Origin: Gonatopus flavifemur
Lineage: Eukaryota; Arthropoda; Insecta; Hymenoptera; Dryinidae
Length of the DNA stretch: 64,000 nucleotides
Assembly: GCA_018340375.1 (NCBI GenBank)
Contig: JAFFJZ010000041.1
Span: 186,001-250,000 of the forward strand
Direction: 5' to 3'
Positions 34,507-47,066 of this stretch are shown one piece after another. Under the pieces are notes generated by a model that did not search any database, was not told where the DNA came from, and worked only from the letters and a program-made list of their open reading frames with translations. The translations under genes and the position numbers were made by a program. How positions within the stretch are numbered: the stretch's first letter is position 1; each line of letters begins with the position of its first letter.

Positions 34507-36224
34507 CCCATATAGCATCTTGCGCGCAAATTACAAGCGATTTGCGTGCATTTCAGAGTTCCGATTCACTTGCAAAGTCAAATCCATGTGCGTCGCTTTT
34601 TGTTGCGTGAATTGCGAGTGGAGTTGCGTGCAACTAGCTTGCATCTTATGCGCGTGAAATGCGTGCGACCGTGGTAAGGGGTATGAGAGTGAATCCTCTA
34701 CCTTTTGTCGTATTATTCAAACGCGGTAAACAACTGTATTGATAAGAATAACTTGAGGAGATTTTTCTCAACAATTCATCCGTGGAAATACGAAAGAATT
34801 GTGTTTCGAATTGAAAAAAAAAATCATTTCTAGATTGAACTAATGTTCGAACATCAAGGGATTTTAGAAGACAGAATCCAATCCACCGTACATCCAAATA
34901 TTGAATGTTATCCTTCCTTCAACGGGTATCGAACCTCTGACCGAAACCTACCTACAGACATTCCTACCCTACCTTACTTATGCCCTAACGATCTCAGCTA
35001 AACCGACAACGCTGATCGCGTGGTCGAAAAAGGCTTACATATATTGGTAATCATTTCGATTGTTCAAATTTATAGCAGGTGTTCAGACTGTACGATGTTA
35101 TATGCAATTTTACATTTTCATGTATGAAGAATTTCATCCTATGAGTTATATGAATTGAAATATTCAAAATTTAAGGTTGGATTTGAAAACTGTAGAATTC
35201 AAATGCAGTTATGGCAAAATTTTTCACGGACACTGTGCTCTTTCGATGAAGTACGGAGATTTTTGATTTCTCGGAAAATTTAGATATCTCACAAACGCTA
35301 CGTTTCACATCTTTGAATTCGACATATTTTCCGAGTCTGGAAAAGGCAAATATCTGGAGAAACCCCAGACAATACAAAACTCTTCAAACTCAACTTTATG
35401 TTACCTTTAAGAGATTTGTGCTATCTGGAAAACAAATCATAATGGTATTATAGCGATTTGAAGTTATCGAATTCGGAATAACTGAAATTCCCAAAATTCG
35501 AACTCACCATAACTCCAGGACGGATGACACTAAAACGATTGATTTCTTCTCATGAGAAGAGATTCCTGCAGGAATCTCTTTTCTCTAACTCCAAAACGGC
35601 CTTGTACCAAAAGATGTAAAACGCAGCGTTTGTGAGAAATCTAAATTTTTCAAAGAATTCGAAAATCTTCATATCTCAAAAACTTAGCCTGTTCAGAATA
35701 AACATATGGGATAGTACACAGTTGAATGAAACAATCAGACATTAATTGTTGACAAATTACTGAAACAATAATTGTTTTTTGAACAATCGTTAAGAAATCC
35801 TGTTCTCCAACAAAAGATAAATTTCGAATAACCTTGATGCATACTGATCATTTGCAATTGTATTTCTCTTACTTCTGTTTTTTTTATAAATTATCTCAAT
35901 AACTGCATTCTGGGAGTAAATTTGCGGACACTCTAGTATGTATATTTTTCATTCAACGATTTTCTCACCACTGCTCGTAACTTGCGCGCAAAATATTCAC
36001 GCAATATCCGATCATCTCACTCTCAGAAAATCACCCTCAATCCACAGACTTCTGCAAGCGATGTGAGAATGAATTCGGGAAGAAATTGCGCAAAATATGC
36101 ACTAGCTCTTCGCACGCGGTTTGTGGGCGACCGTATGGATCACGGGGGGATTGTACGCAAATCACATGCAAAATCCCGCGTGCATAACGGTTTCAAGTTT
36201 TGCGCGCAAGAAATGTTATCTGGG
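34507..36224. mobile_element. 1.7-kb CCCATATAGCATCTTGCGCGC element
   Basis: CCCATATAGCATCTTGCGCG at the left and CGCAAGAAATGTTATCTGGG at the right. GC-rich inner arms (GCGTGCGACCGTGG, GTGGGCGACCGTATGG, TTGCGTG words) contrast with the AT-rich centre. Flanks read CA and TC, no clean duplication. It contains a tRNA-like module on the minus strand and a region of about 35170-35680 with a partly repeated CTCACAAACG / CGTTTGTGAG inverted sequence. Confidence 0.7.
34920..35010 (-). other. tRNA-like module inside the CCCATATAGC element
   Basis: On the minus strand: GTTTAGCTGAGATCGTTAGG (A-box region) and, about 50 nt on, AGAGGTTCGATACCCGT (B-box). The spacer contains GTAGGTAGGTTTCGG, as in the module at 26349. 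No acceptor stem. Confidence 0.5.
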
Positions 36225-37205
36225 TCAGCACTTACGATATTGAGACATTTTTCAGGCATAAAGTGCAATTTTAAACATTTTTCAATACCCAAGTGAATGG
36301 AATTTGGAACGCCTCTAAACACCACAAAACGTCCGAATATTCAAAGTTTATTCTTCAGCTCAACGGAGAAACCCCCACCACAACTTTACGTGGAAATGAT
36401 TGGGGTACAAAAGTTCCAAAATATTTGATCCAACCCCAAACATTGTACCGATAATCACTTTTATTCAAACAATTTGCCCCGACTTGGCTTAAACGCCGCG
36501 CTTTTTGTCCAAAAAATTGAAAAGAAAATTTTGCTCCATGGAACAAATGCCAAATACCATGGAATCCGACATAATGAAATTTCATGAGATTTGGTCAGAG
36601 CATTATCCAAGATTCGATGAAATTGTCTTTGAAGAAATTTGTGAAACTGACTAAATTTCATTGATTGGGGGAGATTCAACCATTCCCAAGACAGATGCAT
36701 TGGAGAAAATTGTGGGTTGAATTATTTAAAAGGATTTCAAGGAATTCAGATTCAAAAACATCCAGGAAAATTCAGAGAACAAGAAATGGAGTAAAATTCC
36801 AGAGAAATTCAGACAGATTCGGATGAATTCAAATAAATTCAGAGAAGAATAAATCGAAGAAAATTTTTAGTCCAACATTTTAGAAACATTCAGGACAATT
36901 CAGGAATATTTAGAGAAAAGTGAATGAAGGAAAATTCCAGGGGAATCCAGAGGGTTTTGGAGATATTCGGAGAACTTTGAAAAGATGAACTTTACGAGAG
37001 ATTTAGAGGAATTCAGAGAAATTAAAAGTTAATCTCTGGAGAGGGATTGAGTGAGATTCAGAGAAATTCTAAGAGAATTCAAAACAGTTCACATAAAATT
37101 AGGATTTGGAAGAATCGTCAATTATGATTTCTACAGGAATTCAAAGACTTGCAGGGAGCTTTAATAAAAAGGAGTGAATTTCGAAAATTTTTCGGTCTTA
37201 AATTT

Positions 37206-37208
<3 letters not shown>
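36225..37208. other. Intergenic, AATTCAGAG-rich
   Basis: No gene seen. 36740-37140 is made of loosely repeated AATTCAGAGAAATTC-type words, like the interior of the CCCTGGTGAAA elements, and may be the inside of a large copy. Confidence 0.45.

Positions 37209-37240
<32 letters not shown>
37209..37240. repeat. (GA)n microsatellite
   Basis: About 16 GA dinucleotides in a row. Confidence 0.95.
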
Positions 37241-37242
<2 letters not shown>

Positions 37243-37384
37243 ATTTCTCTCATGGATTCCATCTGACGGTTGGAACAGGGAATGAGGCTTTTTGGCCGAG
37301 ATGAAGTGAATTTTCCTACAAGTTGCGCTAGGAATATATTTTTCTGTAGATCCTGATAAAAATTTTTCACGAATTTCCGAGAGT

Positions 37385-37545
37385 CCCTGGTGGAAAAATT
37401 TACAGTGATTTTTAGTGAAGAGTTTTTCAAAGGATTTCAGAGGTATTCATAGTTTTAAGTTAGAGTTTTTCAGATTCTTTTAGATTTTTTCAGTGAAATT
37501 CAGGAAAATTTTCGGAGATTTTCAAAGAAACTGTTTTCACCAGGG
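37385..37545. mobile_element. 161-bp CCCTGGTGGAAAAATTT element
   Basis: CCCTGGTGGAAAAATTT at the left and CTGTTTTCACCAGGG at the right; interior GATTTTTCAG-type repeats. Flanks GT and AT. Confidence 0.7.
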
Positions 37546-38217
37546 ATGTTATTTTTAATTGAGAGAATAAACATCAAAATTCTCATAGACTATCTCTCGT
37601 AGATACTTAAAATTGTTGTTATTGAATTAATGATACAAAGCTTTTGTTTGCAGGCCAAAGTATCGTTATCCTTATTACGATGAAAACGGAAGAGGTAAAT
37701 TGCTGTATGGATACGGTGGACCAGAGTTGTATCCGTATAGAACATATACCGCTCTCGAAGGAATACATTAAAAATCTGCCAATCCATGACCGAAGCTGGT
37801 ATATCAAATTAAAAATTTCCATGCCAATGAAGAATGGAGAAGCTATTGAGATTAAGGATTCATAAATATGAATTTCTATGACAAAATCATTGTTTTCAGT
37901 AGAGTAGTATTATTGATTTTGCCTTCATATCGAGCACATTATGAAATTATTGAAAATCATGGACTTGATTATTATGTAATTCTCTGCACCGATTATACTG
38001 CTGTACGATATAGTCAAAATTTCCTAATCAAATGGAACAAATTCCTATACGATAACATATTATTTCATTATAAACTTTATCAACTTTATTTTATGTTATA
38101 GATACGATTCACGTTAAGTTATAGTTAATTTAATAATTTAAATTGTATATTTGTGTATCTGTACATTTATTCTGAATAAAATTTAATTTTTGACAGAGAT
38201 AAACCGATTAATTGATA

Positions 38218-38301
38218 CCCTAACAGCACAACGTGTCTCTGGGACGTTTCCCGAACGTTCAGAAAACCTCTCCCACGTTCTATAAACGTTGTGCTGTCTG
38301 G
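38218..38301. mobile_element. About 84-bp CCCTAACAGCACAACG hairpin element
   Basis: CCCTAACAGCACAACGTG at the left, AACGTTGTGCTGTCTGG at the right; interior GGGACGTTTCCCGAACGTTC. Sister of 10650-10747. TA precedes the left end and TTA follows the right, so the duplication is probably TA with a one-base offset. The rest of 37546-39104 has no gene; 38480-38615 carries a half copy of the GGTATCC hairpin family. Confidence 0.7.
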
Positions 38302-39104
38302 TTATGAACGGGGTTTGATAGGAACTGTCCCACGATACAAATTTTTCCGTTTCAAATAACAACGGAAATCTAAGACTTGAAACTTGAATTCACCGTCAAA
38401 CTTCAACAAATTTTAGAATTTCATTCTTTAGCTTTCTAGAATTATTCTTTTTCATCAATTGAGAAGAAAAAATTTGTTTTGAAAATTTGAAATTTGGGTT
38501 CTGTACAGCAATTGATAAAGTATCAAAGATTATTCCCTGAAAATTTCGGACAGTTTCATAATCTCAGTTCAGAAAAATCTTGACTCGAATGGTACACTGG
38601 TATCCCCTTGAGGTTTTAATTCACTAATTCGAAAACAATTCTAAGAGGATTCTATTCACGTTTCTGAAAAAGAATTCTTCCTGTGCTATCAGGGATGATC
38701 TTCGAGGAGCTGAAATTTTAAATGAGAAAAAACAATTAACCTACAATTTTTTGGTTACAAATAATAAAATAAGGCACATGACGATTTTGGCGACTTTCAA
38801 TATCCAAATGACATTTCTGTTATTAGAGAAAAAAATGAGGCGATTTGGTAGATATAAGGTAAATTTTCCAAAGGATAGTCATTGTCGTTACCTCTATGCT
38901 GGATTTCAAAGTTTCAGGACATGAATTTTATTTGAACAAAAAATTTCACTGAATGATGGATTTTCCTTACAAAATAAGGACCCTGTTTACACGGAGCGTT
39001 CATACTTTGTCGTTGTCGTTGATAAGGTTTGTAGTGTAGTTTTAACCTGGCCACCAGAGGCATGCAACACAATTTCCTCAAAACATAACTGCACGACGCA
39101 CATC

Positions 39105-39270
39105 CAGTGATGCCAGCATTTGGTCGACCGAGTCGATTTTCCCCCTCCATCACGCTGTATACAATCAAATTTCTTTTGTCGGAGGTTTGATTGTGTGTGT
39201 GGAATTTCTATACAGACAGATGTGATGGAGAGGGAAAATCGACTCGGTCGACCAAATGCTGGCATCACTG
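39105..39270. mobile_element. hAT-like MITE, copy 2 (166 bp, 8-bp TSD)
   Basis: Same length and sequence as the copy at 6911-7076 but in the opposite orientation; CAGTGATGCC at both ends, with CGCACATC as an exact 8-bp duplication (39097-39104, 39271-39278). It ends 125 bp before the Paf1 start codon, so it lies in the likely promoter or 5' UTR. Confidence 0.92.
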
Positions 39271-39395
39271 CGCACATCGGTATCATCGGTATTTGGTTTC
39301 AACTGGATCTGCATAACGTTGTGCAATGTTTTATTTTAAAAAGCCTTTGATATAAATCATAATTCATGTATATTTGGTTGTATAATTAGTGCAAA

Positions 39396-41561
39396 ATGGC
39401 TCCTACGATTCAAACTAATGGAAATGCTACGGAAAGGGACAAACGTCCTGTTAGACCAACAGAAAAAAGGTAAACATAACCTGTTATTCACTTGTTCTCT
39501 AAGTAACATATTTTATATCATTGTAATATTTTACAGATCTGAATTAATATGCAGAGTCAAATACTGTAACACACTGCCCGATATTCCATTTGATCCCAAG
39601 TTCATTACATATCCCTTTGAATCCACTCGGTATGTACTATTCGCTTTATATTCCACATAATCGCAATCTTCAAGTCGTTTCATATTTAAACTACATAATT
39701 CTCTCTAGATTTATACAGTATAATCCCACATCGTTGGAACGCAATTACAAGTACGAAGTATTGACTGAACACGACTTGGGCGTAGAAATAGATCTTATCA
39801 ACAAAGACACTTATTCGGGTGAGCCAAACGCGCAATTAGATCCAGCCGATGAAAAACTTTTAGAAGAAGATGTCCTCACCCCGCAAGATTCCAAACGCTC
39901 CAGACATCATGCCAGGAGCGTATCGTGGCTCAGAAGAACGGAATACATTTCTACCGAACAAACCAGATTCCAACCTCAAACTATGGAAAAAGTTGAAGCA
40001 AAAGTTGGATTTAGTATTAAAAAGAATTTCAAGGTATATCAATCGACGTTTCTATCCATTCGTCGTGTTTTTTTTTTTTCAAAACTAATGTTTTTGCATT
40101 ATCGTAGGAGGAGACTCTGTATATGGATCGTGATAGTCAAATCAAAGCTATAGAAAAGACATTTGAAGATAACAAAATACAGATTGAAAAACATTACAGC
40201 AAACCAAATGTTGTCCCTGTTGAAGTTTTACCAGTATTCCCAGACTTTAAGGTACCATTTACAAACGGAATTCCTTTTAATCACCATTGTATTGTTTTAA
40301 AACGTGAATCTTTGTATTTTGTAGTTATGGAAATATCCGTGCGCTCAAGTTATATTCGATTCCGATCCAGCGCCTACAGGTCGCTCTGTTCCAGCGCAAA
40401 TCGAAGAAATGTCTCAAGCTATGATTCGGTAAATATTTCTAATGAAGTTTCATTTGATTTAAAAATCAAATACTATTTGTTTTTTCTCTCTTATAGGGGT
40501 GTGATGGACGAGAGCGGTGAACAATTCGTAGCATATTTCTTACCTTTAGAGGAAACCATGGATAAACGTAGGAGAGATTTCTGTGCTGGCATCGATTACG
40601 CGGATGATGAAGAATACGAATACAAAATGGCCAGAGAGTACAATTGGAACGTGAAAAGTAAAGCATCCAAAGGTTACGAAGAGAATTATTTCCTTGTCAT
40701 GCGACAAGATGGAGTATGTATTTTATATCTATATATCCAATTGAAATCTTATTATCAAATCATATTACAATGTTATTTTGAATTCTTAATTTTAGGTTTA
40801 TTACAATGAATTGGAAACTCGAGTGCGTTTGAGTAAACGTAGACAGAAGATTGGACAACAGCCGAATAACACGAGATTGACGGTACGCCATCGGCCGCTG
40901 AACGCTAACGAGTTCAAAATGCAAAGATACAGGGAGAAACAATTGGAACCACCGGGAGAGGAAGACGAAGAGGAAGAGGAAGAAGAAGAGGAGGAAGAAG
41001 AGCAGCAACAGGAGGTTGACAGAACCGAAGAAAAAGGTGAATGAAAGAACATGTTTTTCTTTTTTTCTCTCAATGCTGTAAAAGAAATCATGATTAAACA
41101 CGATCATCGTATTCTTTTTTTCATGTACAGCTGAATCTGGAAACGAAGAGGAAGGAGGTTCCCGGGCATCCTCGAGGGCCTCGTCTAGAGCGTCATCTCG
41201 GGCATCCAGCAAAAAGTCACGTTCCAAATCGGCGTCGCCCGCAAAATCTCGTTCCAGATCGAAATCTCGATCTCGATCGAAATCGCCTTCGAAATCGCGC
41301 TCCAACTCCCGTTCTAAATCTCGATCGAGGTCCCAATCTCGATCACGATCGCGTTCCGAATCCCGTTCCCCGTCGAGATCGCGCAGCAAATCGAGATCAA
41401 GATCGAGATCCAGATCAAGATCCGGTACTCCTCAATCGACGACTTCTTCGAAATCAGGATCAAGATCACGTTCGGGATCACCTGCCAAATCACAATCAGG
41501 AGGTTCCCGGTCTAGTTCCGAGTCTAGATCTCGGTCCAGATCAGCGAGTCCGAATTCATAG
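39396..41561 (+). CDS. Paf1: RNA polymerase II-associated factor 1 (Paf1)
   Basis: Eight exons join without a break: 39396-39469, 39537-39629, 39709-40033, 40108-40251, 40325-40428, 40497-40713, 40796-41036, 41131-41561; 542 aa, as expected for animal Paf1 (about 530). Paf1 is the scaffold of the nuclear PAF1 complex on elongating RNA polymerase II, needed for histone H2B ubiquitination and H3K4/K79 methylation (family knowledge). Family landmarks: [20 protein letters not shown] near residue 30, [13 protein letters not shown] around 125, [16 protein letters not shown] around 215, [16 protein letters not shown] and [11 protein letters not shown]. The tail has an almost pure Glu run (about residues 372-390) and then over 100 residues of Arg-Ser repeats. 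The start ATG fits the family (MAPTIQTN). AATAAA at 41593. A long frame on the other strand of exon 8 is a shadow of the RS repeats. Convergent with the methyltransferase gene. Confidence 0.97.
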
Positions 41562-42969
41562 AAATCGAGGTTAAATAATTAGATTAATTTTAAATAAATC
41601 ATTTCATTCGATCAGTTTATTGAGCTTATATTACATCCAACCTTTTAAAACACTATAAACTATGTATATAAAACCTGACTTAGAATCCAAACTATAAATG
41701 GAAAGTACTTTCTACCAATAAAACCATAAATGTCAGTACACGGACTAACTTATATTCATCTACGCGCGTAATTCAATTTTTCAACTCTATGCAGTTGTCA
41801 GGCTTTGAACGATTTCTACATGGTTTTGTCTGGAATTACCTGGTTGAAATCCAGTTGAAAACTGACGAAAATTGTTCTGCCAGGATGTTCCAAATTGGTG
41901 AATGTTTCGCATGGCTCAATGATCGGAGAAATTAAAGAATAACATCTTATGATTTTTTTTTTTTTCGTTTATTAGCTCAAAAGGCAGGGTTCGTATGTTT
42001 GAAAGGTAATGTTTTTAAAAGAATGTTTGATATAAAATTTTTCAAATATGTTTCAAACAAAATAATAGTTTTAAACAACAAAAAAACACATGTTTTGGTT
42101 TTTGTCCAACCCTGTTAAAAGGTCCATAGACAATCCAAAAATGATGTTGAAGTTTGAATCGTTTATTGAAACGAAATAGTAATTAAATAATGAAATATGT
42201 AACCGTTAAAGACTCAAAATTTCTTAGTAGATTTTTTGAGTGATGTTTCCAGTTCCAAGAAGTTATTCGACAAGATGAATACAATGATTTATTAAGTTTC
42301 GTATCGTTTCTATGAACGATTCAAACTTCAACAACATTGTCCGAAAGGATTTTATGTGGCGAAAAATTTTTCAAGCGGTTAGAAAATAGTCAAATATTTA
42401 TGTTCGAAAGTCCAAGGAAGTAGGTTTTCTTGGTGGTCTCCATCTGCCAGTTTCATTCTGACGTGGATGAGTTCTTCTCCATTGTTTAGAATCCATCTGC
42501 ATGCTAATGTGTAGGATCAAAGTTTCGCTACAGTTTGTTCAGTGGTTTATACCAAAATTAATGAAACTTTACTATACTTTTCGCTAGTTACATGGAAAAG
42601 AAAAGAACAAAATTTAGTTCAAAATTGAAACCTTGAAAAACATGATACAAATTTCACAAGTGACCTTAGTTTTTTAAATAAAATGACGAATACAAAGTGG
42701 TTAGCATCCTCTTGAATCGAAACAGCCTTGCCTACATTTATGTATAAGAATGGATTATAATTTTAAAGAACAAAAGCCAGTATATGCAAAATATATTGTT
42801 TTAATATACTCTCAGTCTAAAATAATGATCGTATCTACAAGCCATGGGGGGAAAAAAACATGAAAGTCATGAAATTCGTCAAACAAGTATAAGAATTTTT
42901 GCTAATAAATATGAATTGAATCTAGCTAAATATCGAAGCAGTTGAATTTTGATTATATCATTATTTTCA
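41562..42969. other. Intergenic between two convergent genes
   Basis: Holds the Paf1 3' end (AATAAA at 41593-41598), a GTCAGGCTTTGAACGATTTC motif at about 41800 that recurs at 60935-61066, and the 'GAATCGTTTAT' element at 42143-42335. No gene. Confidence 0.6.
42143..42335. repeat. 'GAATCGTTTAT' inverted-repeat element, best copy
   Basis: ATGTTGAAGTTTGAATCGTT at the left and AACGATTCAAACTTCAACAA at the right, about 190 bp apart. Sister copies at 9043, 23318 and 34188. Confidence 0.75.
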
Positions 42970-45013
42970 TTAAGTATTTGATTCGCCTAATTGAGTATCC
43001 CGATCGGTGAGAGGAACATAAGACACTGGCATTAATTTCTTCTTTGTAATCGATCCATCTAAGTTCTTGTCCACTTGAAGTAGATCTTGGAATCTTTGAA
43101 AACCTTCTATCGCCACGACAGGACAGATCAATCGACCCCCAGGGGCTAATTGATTTATCAGCTGCAAAGATAAGCATTCGTTAAATCAACTAACCAAAAG
43201 TTGAAAATAGATAGAACACAGATATTTACAGTTTGTGGTAAAGGACTTGCCGCAGCTCCAACGTGTATAGCATTGTAAGGTCCCTCAGATGGATATCCCA
43301 ATCTGCCATCTCCCACTAGGTGGATTCACAATGACCTGTTGTTAATCTCAAGTCTATCTTTTATGTTTACAGTGACACAGTTGGCAAACGAAATTCCATT
43401 CGATTTTCTACATGGTAATGCGCAAGTATTTGTTTTTCTACTTCCCGCGAATGGTCAACGTTGTTTCTATTCTTCAAAAGTGCAATTCATAAATTTCAAA
43501 TAGCATGGAACAAATAAAAAAAACAAAAAATCCATTCTGTTGATCATTTTTGTTGATGATGTGAACTTTATCTGTTAATTATCTTACAGTAATGGATTAG
43601 ACATAACCATGTGTTTTTCGATCAACATTGCCTATGCGGGGAGAAGAAGAATTTGGTTTTTGTGAAAAATCTACTTCGATACTTGAGAAATGTTAATAAT
43701 GAACAGAGATGAACAGAGTTGAATAACCTAGAGTGATGAACCTATTACAAGTTATTGAAAAGATCACGTGAAAAAAATTTCATATGAAATGAATGTCGAA
43801 TATTTATATTGTATCGTTATGAAATTTTCTTCTCGATCTGATGCTTGGAAAGACAAACAGCGTATGATTCGTTCACGAATAAAACGTACCAATGAATTTG
43901 ATTCGCTCTTCCTTAACAAAGTGAGGACAATCGTCGAGTACATTTTTGATAGAAAGATCTGCAAGTTCACGAATATGTTCAATACCAATTACTCGACCAC
44001 GAGATCCAACCATATACGCCATACACGCCAATAAATAACCGGATCCTGAACCCACGTCTAACGCTTTTGCTCCATCGAACAATTGATCCGACAGAATTGA
44101 CAATGCATAAGCGTGCTACAATTGTATACATTCATAACATTGTAATATAACAGAACAGAGGTACATTAATCATTCTTGTGATACACGGAGATATGAATTA
44201 ACTTGAAAGAATTATAATTGTCTGGAAAATCTCCAATCGGTGATACGAATATACCCATTGATACCGTAAGGTCACATTGATACCCTCATTCTTTCAGAAT
44301 TGTTCTTAATAATCAATCTTTGTATGTAATTGTCCAATCATTTTCTTTTCTTTTCACGTAATTCATGTCTCCTTTTATCAACAGTGAGAATTAATTACTA
44401 TGTACGGAACTTATTGCGTTATTTACTTATTATTGCGCAAAGATTAGACAAACAGTGTTCGAATCCCGGTATAACATTATCATCATCTTCATTCAGGATT
44501 TAATGTTAATAATGTGAAATCAATGTTTACCGACTTTTTTTCTCCAATAAATCAACGCGGTATCCAGAGAAATCTGTAAAAATATCTTGTAAACATCTGA
44601 AAAATCAGAGAAAAAAAGAGGTATACTTTTGTGATAAGATCTCACGATAACGAAAACATATTTTAGATTCACACTTGAGATTTGAAGTACTGAGATTTTT
44701 CAATTATAGATAGATCGAAGATGTGAATTCAAAGGGAATCATCTTGTTACCATATGCGGAGCACTGATCGTAACATTGTAACCGATCCTTCTTGGTCGAT
44801 CTAGATAGGGATCTGGTTCGTGACAGTATCTAGCTCTATCGACAGCTAACATTGCCGCTTCTGCTCTGTCGCTGGCCAAAATTCCAGCTTCTACAAGATT
44901 CAAAAGAAGATTCATGAATACAGATACATTTTATGATCCATAATTGAATGTAATTTACCTTTCAATTTAGTTATCATCTCTTGATTCGTACTCCCATTGC
45001 AATGCCATGCCAT
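42970..45013 (-). CDS. Pcmt: Protein-L-isoaspartate(D-aspartate) O-methyltransferase
   Basis: Five minus-strand exons join in frame: 45013-44959, 44890-44751, 44115-43890, 43315-43230, 43161-42970; 232 aa, normal for the family (about 227). The enzyme methylates L-isoaspartyl residues of aged proteins with S-adenosylmethionine, starting their repair; it is cytosolic. Landmarks: [18 protein letters not shown] start (the animal family begins MAW), [10 protein letters not shown] and [23 protein letters not shown]-binding motif [18 protein letters not shown] (about residues 83-99), acidic ribose loop VIGIEHI, then [23 protein letters not shown] and the C-terminal block [11 protein letters not shown]. 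All motif residues are present and there is no frame break. The intron after exon 2 (44116-44750) contains a lone B-box-like GTGTTCGAATCCCGG. Confidence 0.97.
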
Positions 45014-47066
45014 GCTCCAGGGATTCGCTTATCTAATATAGATACTCAAATCCAAGAAAAACCACTGCAAAACATCCAAAGATAAAATAGATTTTGTATG
45101 TTTTTTATGTACATTGGGCAATAGCGTACTCGATTGATATGCAAAAACTCTTGTGAAAATGCAGAGTATGGTATATTTGATCAACATCTTTATATACTTG
45201 TACGTACTCGATATTGCATAAAATTAAAACTAGAATTAAATATTCTTGCAACTGGACATTAATATGCCATCGTATGGGATCAAATGTTATGAATGTTTTT
45301 CTCACAATTTAATATCATGAGATATGAAATGTTGCATAATATTTTGCATACATGAATCATATGAAATTACATTCAAAAATGTGTAAACATGATTGACAAA
45401 TTTGGGAAATTCAACTTAATTTTTCGTTGATGATTTGTGGGAGTTGAATTGTCAATGAATCCATGCACAGTGCATTCGAATTATAAACAAAAGACATTTT
45501 TGAGAAGCCTTTTTTGGGATGAATGATGATGACAGTCAATCAAAGGGAAATATTTCAAGGAACATGAGAAACGTCGATAGAAAGCGACAAATGACAACAA
45601 AAATCGGAATTCATCGAAATTGAAATTATGTGAAAAGTAAGAAACACCTTGATAATTTTGATTAATTTGTTCATCTAGGTCGAAAACTTTTCATCAGAAA
45701 AACACGCGTAGCTAACATGGCCATGAGATACAGACAACAATATTCAACATCATTTTAAAAAGAAAATGAATGAAGAGGTTACAAAGCGCAAGTGAAAAGT
45801 GGAGTCGTTGAAACGGAAGTCCATCGCCGTTTCGATAAGAATAGTTGGTGCTAGATGGCAATACATAGCAGATTTGTTCTTCATCGATTCCTAAAGAGTT
45901 CGTTATGAATTCTTATAATTTATCCTAAGCACCTAAAAACTCGTTAATGTCCCAAACACTGCACTCTTTATGAATTCATTAGTTCGAAAAGAGTTCTTGA
46001 AGAATTCTATTCTTTTTTCTGAAAAAGAATTCTTCGTGTGATATCAGGGCATAATTAATTTGGAAAAATCCCTTTTGAGTAACCAGAATTCATAAAAAAC
46101 TCTTTATGCGCTGTCATAACCCTGGCAGCAAAATTTTATTGAATTCTGTTCACTTTGGCACAATAATTCAATAAAACTCCATCAAAATTCTCAACTTTCG
46201 TGGAGAATTATTGAATTTTACCGAAATTTTGTTGAATTCAGTTGAAAGTGAATGTAATTCAAGAAAATTCAACGAAATTTTTGCCCCAGGAAATGGGGAT
46301 AAAGAGCTCCCGTAATGACAGTAAACCATGAACTTATTATATATGAATACTTTGAATTCAAAATGAATTCTTCATGAAAAACTGGGTTTTTTTTATATTG
46401 AATTCATTTTGACTGTCATAACAAGAACTGTTTGAGAATTGTTTGAGAAGTTTCTATGAATTCATAATAATTATTCGCGCTGTCTGGAAGGAAAAAGATT
46501 CATAAAGAGTTCAATTCGGGTTCAAAAATTCTTTTTGCATTTTTGTGCTGTCAAGAAACGCACGTGAAGACAATTTTGCTGCTTCATCGAAGTCTCAGTC
46601 CACGCGTGAGTCGTGTTTAATCTATACTCAAGATATTATCTGTGATTTGATTTAAGAGAGATCAGAGATATCGATAAAAATTGATCGATGAGTTGCATCC
46701 GTGTGTTTTGATATGTAAAATATGTGAGATTAAATGCCATCAGATGCTTCTCGCTACCATCGTCAATAATCAAAACAATTTAGAAATCAGATGGATTTTG
46801 GAAAGCGATTCTTCTTGAATTCTTTTTAACCTGAGGAGAAAAAATCTGTATAAATTTCTCCACATTTTGAGACCTTTTGGGAGCACCACGCACTGCACCC
46901 TGGTTCCAATGAATTCATCGTGGGATTCTTTGAGAGTGCCCAATTATGCTAGTTAAAAATAAGTTCTTTATGAATTCCTGGTATTCAAAAAGAATTCTCA
47001 AGAATCCATTATGGATGCTTTCAGAACTGTGGGAGATACTTGTGCCGTATGGGCACCATTTTTCCT
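45014..47066. other. Gene-free, GAATTC hairpin remnants
   Basis: Upstream of the methyltransferase. From about 45890 to 47010 the words AAGAATTCTT, GAATTCATAA and GTGCTGT/GTGATATC recur in both orientations, as in 7560-7860. CCCTGGCAGCAAAATTTT at 46119 and its inverse AAATTTTTGCCCCAGG near 46285, with AA on both flanks, mark a further CCC-type element of about 165 bp. Confidence 0.5.

Noticed and set aside
40760..41389. 209-codon minus-strand frame rich in Asp/Arg/Glu
   Set aside because: Antisense shadow of the Paf1 RS-rich exon; TCG/CGA repeats are open on both strands.
44440..44480. B-box-like GTGTTCGAATCCCGG in a methyltransferase intron
   Set aside because: No A-box partner at tRNA spacing, so not counted among the tRNA-like modules.
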